Origin: Planctomycetota bacterium
Lineage (GTDB): Bacteria; Planctomycetota; Phycisphaerae; UBA1845
Reading direction: 5' to 3'
Length of the DNA stretch: 6,210 nucleotides
NCBI GenBank assembly: GCA_024277835.1
Contig: JAJRUK010000007.1
Span: forward strand, 1-6,210
The notes beneath the pieces were generated by a model. That model saw only the letters and a list, made by a program, of their open reading frames with translations. It was not told where the DNA came from and did no database searches. Of the stretch, positions 1 through 5,456 are shown one piece after another. Both the position numbers and the translations under genes were made by a program. The stretch's first letter is position 1, and each line of letters begins with the position of its first letter.

Positions 1-515
1 CACCGAGGCCATCGTCATCGACGTCTGCCTGATCTGCGTTGGCGTTGCTCGGGCAGTTGTCTTCAATATCCGCGACGCCATCGCCGTCGCCATCTTCCTG
101 GCCCGGATTCGGGCGACCGGGTGCGTTATCGCACACGTCGCCAATGCCGTCGCCATCGGTATCCGCTTGATCGGGGTTTGATGAGATCAGGCAGTTGTCG
201 TCATCATCGAGAACGCCATCGCCGTCACGATCGCCTTCACAGACATCGCCAACATCGTCGGCATCAGCATCAGCTTGATCTTCATTGGCATCGTTGACAC
301 AGTTGTCACACGCGTCGCCCACGCCATCTTCGTCGGCGTCCGCTTGATCCGCGTTGGAATCGTTCGGACAGTTGTCGCCCTCACCAACGCCGTCGCCGTC
401 TACGTCTACGTCAACGAAATCGTCATCGCAGACATCGCCAACACCGTCTTCGTCGGCGTCAGCCTGGTCAGCGTTGGCTGTCATCGGGCAGTTATCTTCA
501 GTATCAACAACACCG
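1..515 (-). repeat. Degenerate tandem repeats encoding Asp-rich TSP3 units
   Basis: Coding-level repetition inside the TSP3 lipoprotein gene. On the minus strand the words GATGGCGACGGC, AACTGCCCG and GCCAACGCNGATCAGGC recur with variation. The repeats are diverged in DNA but conserved in protein, which points to old repeats kept by selection for Ca2+ ligands rather than a recent expansion. The repetition also makes long open frames on the plus strand here (for example 275-550), which are antisense shadows. Confidence 0.8.
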
Positions 516-661
516 TCGCCATCGGTATCCAACCCAGCCCCTGCGCCTGAGCACCCTTGTCCCAGATTTCCGCATCCAACGCTAACGACCAAAGTCAGGA
601 TCGCCAGAACACTCCAAAAACGCATAATTCGTCCCCCATCAGCCAGTTGCCCGTTCATCAT
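1..661 (-). CDS. Thrombospondin type 3 repeat lipoprotein, C-terminal part outside window
   Basis: The 5' end of a leftward gene, 220 codons, still open at base 1. The N-terminus is a signal peptide (Arg, then a hydrophobic run) ending in S-V-G-C, with Cys30 as probable lipidation site, so a membrane-anchored, surface or periplasmic lipoprotein is expected. After about ten residues the rest is acidic calcium-binding repeats of the TSP3 type: D-x-D-G-D-G-V-x-D followed by D-N-C-P, N-A-D-Q-A-D and G-V-G-D-x-C-D. About six DNC(P) units are visible, one degenerate (D-N-A-P). In this family Asp side chains coordinate Ca2+ and Cys pairs form disulfides; a structural or adhesive role is usual, but the specific function is unknown. 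Start: ATG at 661 with GAGG six bases upstream; ATG 658 and ATG 625 (after GGGGGA) are in-frame alternatives giving the same mature protein. A 284-nt gap upstream suggests its own promoter. Confidence 0.9.
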   Translation of the reverse strand, partial: MMNGQLADGGRIMRFWSVLAILTLVVSVGCGNLGQGCSGAGAGLDTDGDGVVDTEDNCPMTANADQADADEDGVGDVCDDDFVDVDVDGDGVGEGDNCPNDSNADQADADEDGVGDACDNCVNDANEDQADADADDVGDVCEGDRDGDGVLDDDDNCLISSNPDQADTDGDGIGDVCDNAPGRPNPGQEDGDGDGVADIEDNCPSNANADQADVDDDGLG

Positions 662-665
662 GAAT

Positions 666-690
666 CACCTCGAAACGTGTGTCAGTTTCG
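666..690 (-). promoter_or_regulatory. Shine-Dalgarno and adjoining hairpin before the TSP3 lipoprotein gene
   Basis: On the minus strand the leader reads CGAAAC, an 8-nt loop, GTTTCG, then runs straight into AGGTG, so the 6-bp hairpin (671-690) shares one base with the GAGG ribosome binding site (668-671). GAGG lies six bases before ATG 661, which supports that start. The hairpin may modulate access to the site or be an operator; six base pairs is short enough to be chance. Confidence 0.4.
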
Positions 691-878
691 CCAAATTTAC
701 CAAAGGGCGGCACGTTACCGAACAAGGCTCGGTCTCGCAACCCAAAATCACAGTAATCACACCGAATCAACCGCTCCACGCGCGGACCGACCGCTCGTGG
801 AAATTAGAACCCGTTTGGCTAATTCGTCTACAATGGGTATCGGTTTCCCCGGGTGCATCCCTACGATGATTATTGGCA

Positions 879-941
879 CTCCCAGTGTCCGAAAAAGGGT
901 TTCACAGGGTCCGATCATCCATGCGATTGGGGCACTGGGAG
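879..941 (-). repeat. 9-bp perfect inverted repeat downstream of the monohaem cytochrome gene
   Basis: CTCCCAGTG at 879-887 and CACTGGGAG at 933-941 are perfect reverse complements separated by 45 nt. They begin five bases after the stop codon of the cytochrome gene in its reading direction. The position suits a 3'-end structure, but the long loop and the absence of a T-tract on the minus strand argue against a standard intrinsic terminator. Confidence 0.4.
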
Positions 942-945
942 GCTG

Positions 946-1470
946 TTATCCGCCCAGCGAGGCGAGATAGGCCTGCAAATCGGCCAGATCCTGCGCCGTC
1001 AGATCGAGTTTTACCGGGTGAGACTCGTCGCCGGTCAGGTGCGCTTCTAAGATGCTAAACTCGACACCAACCGCGTTCGGGGCGTCCAGGGCACATCCAC
1101 CGCTCGCGTCGTCGCAGTGGCAGGAGCTGCATCCGTTGGTGGTGTAGAACGGTTCGCCAGCGACCGGGTCGCCCACCAGGTCAGCCCCACTGCCGTCGCT
1201 GGGTGGTTCGTCGGGGGCATCCGGCGTGTCGTCAACTGGGACATCTCCGCCGCCGTCAACCGGCTCATCCGCCTGTGCGTCGCCTGCGTCTGCGAAATCG
1301 TTGGCAATGTCGGTGAGTGCAACATCAAGCGCGGACCGCCCGACGGCAGAGGCTGCCTGAAAAAGAATCTCGCTGAACGCCGATCCGCAACCGGCGCTAA
1401 GCCCAGCGAACATGGCCACGCACAGACAATAAGCCCAAACTCTTGCACGACAATAAGTTGCCTTCATCAT
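946..1470 (-). CDS. Monohaem c-type cytochrome lipoprotein
   Basis: A 174-residue protein. The signal peptide ends in L-S-A-G-C, with Cys28 as likely lipidation site. A helical-looking segment follows (about 29-59), then an acidic, Pro/Gly/Asp-rich linker (about 60-98), then a small cytochrome c domain. The single haem motif is C-S-S-C-H at 114-118, followed directly by Cys119, with another Cys at 126. The end, with H-P-V, L-T-A-Q-D-L-A-D-L and A-Y-L-A-S-L, is the usual C-terminal helix of small class I-like cytochrome c domains. No Met follows the haem motif, so the distal ligand is not the usual Met; His144 or His151 are candidates. The build suggests a haem domain held off the membrane by a flexible tether, passing electrons to a partner. 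Start: ATG 1470 with GAG six bases upstream; an upstream TTG at 1515 has no such support. It lies 56 nt after the five-haem lipoprotein gene on the same strand, so probably one operon. Confidence 0.85.
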   Translation of the reverse strand: MMKATYCRARVWAYCLCVAMFAGLSAGCGSAFSEILFQAASAVGRSALDVALTDIANDFADAGDAQADEPVDGGGDVPVDDTPDAPDEPPSDGSGADLVGDPVAGEPFYTTNGCSSCHCDDASGGCALDAPNAVGVEFSILEAHLTGDESHPVKLDLTAQDLADLQAYLASLGG

Positions 1471-1503
1471 AATTGGCTCATCCGTTTGTGGATTCTCTAT
1501 CTT

Positions 1504-1521
1504 GCTGACTTCCAAATCAGC
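1504..1521 (-). promoter_or_regulatory. Hairpin between the two cytochrome lipoprotein genes
   Basis: On the minus strand GCTGATT, loop TGGA, AGTCAGC forms a seven-pair stem including one G-T pair. It begins six bases after the stop codon of the five-haem gene and ends 33 bases before ATG 1470. There is no T-tract, so it looks more like an intercistronic stability or processing element than a terminator. Confidence 0.45.
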
Positions 1522-1526
1522 GATTG

Positions 1527-2162
1527 CTAGTCAACGCTGGTCGACTCGTCGACTGCCATGAACCTCTTATACTCCGGTTTCAGCAAAAAACCCTCGCCGA
1601 AATGGGGATCATGGCAATTCGTGCAGCGCTCGACATTCGCAGCGCCGTGGGCCTCTTCGCTGAGATCCTCCGGCTCATCGTGACATTCGATACAGGTATC
1701 AAGAACTGGCTGACGCAACAGGCCCGCCAACTGACTCCGGTGCATCTCATGACAAGTGCCACAATCGCCCATGACAACCGGGGCGTGGCCGGCTTCGAGT
1801 GAGACGAACTCAGTGTGGCACGTTTGGCATGCGCTTGCCAAATCTTCTCGTGGGACCATCTGGTTGGATTCGTCGTGACATGCGCCGCATTCTCGTGTCA
1901 GGACCGGATTATGAACAACGGCGAACCTTGCTGGTGGTAGCTTAAAAGGCTCTGGTGTAGGGACCGACGGGGTCTCGGTGAAGGCTACGTCTGCAACAGG
2001 CGCTACACCCTCCGGCGGTATCTCGAAGAAAAAATTCATGAGTCGGTCGCGCGACTGCGCGTTGCACCCGATCGTCACAATCAGACCAAGAGAACAAAAT
2101 GCCGCAAGAGCTGCGCGCTGGTGAGGCGTCGTTTTCACAGGTTTGATCCCGCGCCAAGACAT
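1527..2162 (-). CDS. Five-haem c-type cytochrome lipoprotein (doubled CXXCH type)
   Basis: About 211 residues from ATG 2162. The signal peptide ends in V-T-I-G-C (Cys33), so a lipoprotein is expected. A short segment containing N-F-F-F-E-I-P-P-E-G and a Pro/Thr-rich linker follow, then five CxxCH haem sites: CGACH (92), CQTCH (112), CGTCH (134), CIECH (157) and CTNCH (180). Spacing of 20-23 residues and the C-x-x-C-H-D-P-H ending match the doubled CXXCH (paired_CXXCH) cytochrome families, where stacked bis-His haems form an electron wire. Extra His residues (for example before P-V-L near 84, and in C-H-E-M-H) can be sixth ligands. Likely role: electron carrier anchored in the inner or outer membrane. 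Start is uncertain: ATG 2162 has GAGGG 14 bases upstream, while GTG 2138 has GGGA eight bases upstream and fits the candidate promoter better; GTG 2177 is also in frame. First gene of the leftward group, divergent from the barrel gene. Confidence 0.88.
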   Translation of the reverse strand: MSWRGIKPVKTTPHQRAALAAFCSLGLIVTIGCNAQSRDRLMNFFFEIPPEGVAPVADVAFTETPSVPTPEPFKLPPARFAVVHNPVLTRECGACHDESNQMVPREDLASACQTCHTEFVSLEAGHAPVVMGDCGTCHEMHRSQLAGLLRQPVLDTCIECHDEPEDLSEEAHGAANVERCTNCHDPHFGEGFLLKPEYKRFMAVDESTSVD

Positions 2163-2168
2163 GGGCGG

Positions 2169-2197
2169 ACGATACACCCTCTGCGACCGAAGATCAA
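2169..2197 (-). promoter_or_regulatory. Candidate sigma70-like promoter for the leftward cytochrome genes
   Basis: On the minus strand TTGATC (2197-2192), a 17-nt spacer and TATCGT (2174-2169) each match four of six consensus bases. Transcription would start near 2162, leaving room for a leader only if translation begins at GTG 2138. Matches of this quality arise by chance in a few hundred bases, so this is tentative. Confidence 0.25.
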
Positions 2198-2259
2198 ACG
2201 TTTTTTTCCGAAATCTGAGAACTGCAAAGTGCTAATCGCGCGGCACTCGCAAGAATCTG

Positions 2260-2288
2260 TTGCGACAGTCATGGGGATCGCGTATATG
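2260..2288 (+). promoter_or_regulatory. Candidate sigma70-like promoter for the barrel-propeller-cytochrome operon
   Basis: TTGCGA (2260-2265), a 17-nt spacer and TATATG (2283-2288), four of six matches each at optimal spacing. Transcription would begin about 2295, giving a leader of roughly 80 nt before ATG 2378. It sits in the divergent region between the two gene groups, the only long non-coding stretch before this operon. Confidence 0.35.
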
Positions 2289-2377
2289 TACCGACCATAG
2301 TCGTGAGCGCGGGAACTTCCTCAGAGCGTCCGTTCTCGCTTAACCATCAAGTGGAACCGCAAGGAAGCGAAGCGTCC

Positions 2378-4438
2378 ATGCGTCACGCAGCGCGGATACC
2401 GACCTGTCTACGACTCGCGATTCCTATCTTCTGCGCCTCTCTTGCGACCGCCGTCGCCGCTGACCCGACGAATGAGGCTGAGGCGAGACCGGCGGCGGAC
2501 TATCTGACGCTCGACCGCATCGACGCTTACCTCGAATTCAAAGCGGACCTGTCTTACACCAAAGTCGAACAGCCCAGCGGTCAGGGTCTTCGCAAGCAGC
2601 GGTCACAAAGAAACCGCGAAAGCATTCTCGAAGAGCGTATCGGGATTTCGCTGGCGGGGACTGTGATCGATCCGAAATTCATCACGTTCGCTGGCGAGTT
2701 CAGCTTTGCATTCTCGCAGAATCGGTTCGTTGAGAAGATCGACTCGTACCAGCAGACCGACTACGACGACGGCCTGCTTCTTCAATACGACCTTCGGGCA
2801 GATTTCTTTCGGGGTAAGCGGTTTACCGGGGCGGTGTACGGACGACGACTCGATGATCGCATCGCACGTCGTTTTCAACCCACGCTCCGCGAGCGTCGAA
2901 CCGGATTCGGCACAAGCTGGACGTTTTCCGATGACAAGCACCCGGCTGAGATCACCTACGACTACCTTGAAACCGATCGCACGGGGAATACGCGAGCACG
3001 AGACGATGAGCGCTATACCGAGAGCACGCTGCGACTCACACAAGACTGGAATTTCAGTGAATACCACCGGCTGAAGTATTTTCTCGAGCACGGCAAGATC
3101 AAACAGGAGTATCAGGGATCCACGCGCCCGTTTCAGACGACGCGAGACCTGCTGCGCCTGACGCACGAAGTGGACTTCGGGGCTGACCACAAGAACCAAC
3201 TTCGCACGTTTGTTCACTGGCAGGAAGAAAGCGGTGACTTCGCTCGCGATCTCTTCGAGATTGGTCCGCGACTGTCGCTGCATCACAGCGAGACGCTGCA
3301 AACACAGTATCAATATCAGTTTAACCGCGAACGATACGAAGGCTTGGACATCGAGACGCAAAGGCTTGACTTTGTCCTGACGCATCAGCTCTACACGAAT
3401 CTGACGACGACGTTCAACGTGTTTGGCCTGTATGAGGACATCGAGGATGACGTACAGACAACGCAGTATGGGAGCTCGGTCGATTGGCAGTACAACAGGC
3501 GGAACCCGCTCGGACACTTCTACGCGAACCTCGCGCTTGCTTATGACACACAAGATACGAGCGGGGGCAACGGTAATCGCGTCGTCTTGAACGAAGCGCA
3601 TGTGATCAACGACCCGGTGGCGGCGACGCTTCGCAATCGAAACGTGATTCCCGTATCCATCATCGTCTCGGATACGAGCAATCGGCGCTTTTACCGGGTT
3701 GGTATTGACTATTACATCGTTTACCTCGCCAACACTGTGCGCATCGCTCGGATTCGCACGGGGCAAATCGCGGATGGCGACACTATTCTGGTCGACTACC
3801 TCTACAACACACCCGCCGGCGGAACGCTCGACACGATCCGCGTTGATTTTAACGTGGAGCAGCGGTTTACGAGTGGCCTAAAACCCTACTATCGCCTTTC
3901 GTATCGCAATCAGGAGGACAACTACACCACCGGCTTTTTTAGTCGTGCGGATCGGACCGATCAACATCGACTCGGTGTGAGTTTTGACCGGGACCGTTAC
4001 TCTGTCGGCACGGAATATGAGATTTTCGACGACTTCATCGACCCGTACGACGCCTACCACTTCAACGGGCGTATTCATCTGATCCGCACGCCGGACCAGA
4101 CGTTCGACGCGTCGGCGAGGTTCTCTCATCTGTTTTTCGAAGGCGGGATTGATAAACGTGACGTCGTGATGATCGATGTCGAACTCGACCATCGCTGGCG
4201 ACTCAGCGACTCTGTCTCAACCATCCAGAGGTTTGCCTATCGCCTTGAGAACGACTCGACGGCTGGGCGAACCCATGCGTGGGATGTTACCGCGGGCGTC
4301 GAGCACATCGTCGGCGACTTGCGCAGTGAACTGACTTTCGAGTACAACCGTCTGAACCTGCCGCAATCGGAAGAGGACGACTTTGGACTGTATTTCCGTA
4401 TACGAAGGGAGCTGCAAAATGCGTTTGCGCGACGCTAG
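2378..4438 (+). CDS. Large outer-membrane beta-barrel protein (porin-like)
   Basis: 686 residues. A signal peptide with Arg and a hydrophobic core ends in A-V-A before A-D (about residue 28). The mature chain has no cysteine and is built of alternating polar/hydrophobic stretches rich in Tyr, Phe, Arg and Asp, such as F-A-G-E-F-S-F-A-F and Y-Q-Y-Q-F, with charged turns. This is the pattern of a transmembrane beta-barrel of about twenty or more strands, in the size range of MtrB/PioB-type and other cytochrome-conduit porins. No N-terminal CXXC of the MtrB kind is present. Residues about 395-480 break the pattern and look like a small inserted beta domain (V-I-P-V-S-I-I-V-S-D, G-x-D-Y-Y-I-V-Y, G-D-T-I-L-V-D-Y). 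The last strand is about G-L-Y-F-R-I-R-R-E-L, followed by a short tail rather than a terminal Phe. Start: ATG 2378 opens the signal peptide and has GGAAG ten bases upstream; GTG 2303 would bury the signal 25 residues in. First gene of the rightward operon. Barrel fold is well supported; the conduit role is inferred from neighbours. Confidence 0.85.
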   Translation: MRHAARIPTCLRLAIPIFCASLATAVAADPTNEAEARPAADYLTLDRIDAYLEFKADLSYTKVEQPSGQGLRKQRSQRNRESILEERIGISLAGTVIDPKFITFAGEFSFAFSQNRFVEKIDSYQQTDYDDGLLLQYDLRADFFRGKRFTGAVYGRRLDDRIARRFQPTLRERRTGFGTSWTFSDDKHPAEITYDYLETDRTGNTRARDDERYTESTLRLTQDWNFSEYHRLKYFLEHGKIKQEYQGSTRPFQTTRDLLRLTHEVDFGADHKNQLRTFVHWQEESGDFARDLFEIGPRLSLHHSETLQTQYQYQFNRERYEGLDIETQRLDFVLTHQLYTNLTTTFNVFGLYEDIEDDVQTTQYGSSVDWQYNRRNPLGHFYANLALAYDTQDTSGGNGNRVVLNEAHVINDPVAATLRNRNVIPVSIIVSDTSNRRFYRVGIDYYIVYLANTVRIARIRTGQIADGDTILVDYLYNTPAGGTLDTIRVDFNVEQRFTSGLKPYYRLSYRNQEDNYTTGFFSRADRTDQHRLGVSFDRDRYSVGTEYEIFDDFIDPYDAYHFNGRIHLIRTPDQTFDASARFSHLFFEGGIDKRDVVMIDVELDHRWRLSDSVSTIQRFAYRLENDSTAGRTHAWDVTAGVEHIVGDLRSELTFEYNRLNLPQSEEDDFGLYFRIRRELQNAFARR
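4405..4411 (+). promoter_or_regulatory. Ribosome binding site inside the end of the barrel gene
   Basis: AAGGGAG seven bases before ATG 4419. It fixes the start of the NHL propeller gene at 4419, 20 nt before the barrel gene ends, and argues against the longer open frame from 4383. Confidence 0.75.
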
Positions 4439-5456
4439 GCATTTCGCCGCTCTCGTGCTTATAGCACAGATCGCGCCGATGGGCTGCGCGCGATCGGCGG
4501 GGGTACTGTTCCCGCAGATGTCCCCGTCGCGCGTTTGGCCACCTCCTCCCGACGCGCCCCGGATACGACTCGTCGGCACGCTATCGAGCAGCGACGATCT
4601 CAACGCCGCGGAATCCGGCAAGGAGGCGTTTGCGTCGCTGATGCGCGGACCGCGACCGCCGATCCACTTCTCGACGCCCAATGCGATCGCGGTTAGCGAA
4701 AGCTCGGTGCTGGCGATCGCAGACGGAAGCGCCGCTGCCGTTCACATCGTCGATCTGATTTCGCGAGAGCATACGCTTGTCGGTGGGTGGAACGAAGAGC
4801 GTCTCGAAATGCCCGTCGGCGTCGCGTGGGTCGGTCGGCGGTTGTTTGTTTCTGATGCGAAGAGGCATGAGATCATCGAACTGACCGAAGTCGGCGGTTT
4901 TGTGCGGCGTTTTGGTGAAAACGACCTGATTCGTCCGGTCGGGATCGCGTTTGTTCGCGAATCCGATACGCTTTACGTCGTCGATGGCGGCGAGCATCGT
5001 CTCGCCGTTTTCGATCTTGGTGGCGCGCTGCGAAAGACGATTGGCCAACGCGGTGAAGCGCCGGGCGAGTTTAATTATCCGTCGCATCTGTTTGTGCGCG
5101 GGGGGCGGCTGGTTGTCGCGGATAGCGGCAACTTCCGAGTGCAGGTGCTCGACCTGGCTGGAAACGTGATCCGGACGATTGGCCAAAAGGGTAACGGGGC
5201 TGGCGACTTTGCGCTGCCCAAAGGCGTCGCGATCGACAACGAGGGGCACGTTTTCGTTGTCGATGCACAGTTTGAAAACGTACAGGTGTTCGACCAGACG
5301 GGGCAACTGCTGATCGCCTTTGGTCGCGAGGGGCGATCGCCGGGCGAGTTTTGGTTGCCGTCGGGACTTACGATTGATGATCAGAACCGAATCTGGGTGG
5401 CGGACTCGGGTAACCGACGCATCCAGCTTTTTGAACAAGTGAGGACGTCGTCATGA
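4419..5456 (+). CDS. Six-bladed NHL-repeat beta-propeller lipoprotein
   Basis: 345 residues. The Arg-rich N-terminus and hydrophobic run end in A-P-M-G-C; Cys23 is a probable but non-canonical lipidation site. A linker of about 60 residues leads to six NHL-type blades starting near residues 86, 131, 172, 220, 266 and 313. Each begins with a P-x-G-[VIL]-A-[VIF]-like strand, then a [VL]-x-V-x-D-x-G-N-x-R-[VI]-Q-[VL]-like core (clearest in blades 4 and 6), and the inner blades end in I-G-Q-K-G or F-G-R-E-G. Six blades make a full NHL ring, so the fold is probably complete. NHL propellers are binding scaffolds for proteins or glycans, and no catalytic residues stand out. It overlaps the barrel gene by 20 nt and the next cytochrome gene by 4 nt, so it is translationally coupled to both and probably works with them, perhaps as a cap or assembly platform for the barrel or cytochrome (inference). 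Confidence 0.88.
   Translation: MRLRDARHFAALVLIAQIAPMGCARSAGVLFPQMSPSRVWPPPPDAPRIRLVGTLSSSDDLNAAESGKEAFASLMRGPRPPIHFSTPNAIAVSESSVLAIADGSAAAVHIVDLISREHTLVGGWNEERLEMPVGVAWVGRRLFVSDAKRHEIIELTEVGGFVRRFGENDLIRPVGIAFVRESDTLYVVDGGEHRLAVFDLGGALRKTIGQRGEAPGEFNYPSHLFVRGGRLVVADSGNFRVQVLDLAGNVIRTIGQKGNGAGDFALPKGVAIDNEGHVFVVDAQFENVQVFDQTGQLLIAFGREGRSPGEFWLPSGLTIDDQNRIWVADSGNRRIQLFEQVRTSS

Larger units (their letters stand above)
662..945. other. Non-coding gap between the TSP3 lipoprotein and monohaem cytochrome genes
   Basis: A 284-nt stretch without a convincing gene. Plus-strand open frames crossing it (354-869, 557-970) have no protein-like features and run antisense to the real genes. It holds a long-range inverted repeat just after the cytochrome stop codon (879-941), a 6-bp inverted repeat AATTAG/CTAATT at 802-824, a CCGCTC direct repeat at 771 and 791, and a short hairpin next to the Shine-Dalgarno sequence of the TSP3 gene (671-690). 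It probably carries the 3' end of the cytochrome transcript and the promoter of the TSP3 gene. The best minus-strand promoter-like match I found there (TTGCGA, 17-nt spacer, TAACGT) is too weak to annotate. Confidence 0.6.

Noticed and set aside
1..515. The repetitive block considered as a CRISPR array or a recent minisatellite
   Set aside because: Repeats are imperfect, in frame and conserved as calcium-binding amino-acid motifs; there are no constant repeats with unique spacers.
275..970. Plus-strand open frames over the TSP3 gene and the following gap
   Set aside because: The translations (V/A/I-rich or S/P/T-rich low-complexity) are what antisense reading of Asp-rich repeats produces. 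No ribosome binding site or domain supports them.
1540..1553. GTCGAC repeated two bases apart, considered as an operator
   Set aside because: It lies within the end of the five-haem cytochrome coding sequence and is explained by its D-E-S-T codons.
2201..2207. Run of seven T in the divergent region, considered as the end of an intrinsic terminator
   Set aside because: No stable GC-rich stem precedes it, and no plus-strand gene ends upstream that would need it.
2603..3766. A 387-codon open frame on the minus strand inside the barrel gene
   Set aside because: It is wholly antisense to a gene with a signal peptide, Shine-Dalgarno and coherent barrel pattern; its product is Arg/Val-rich without recognisable domains. 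A codon-bias shadow.
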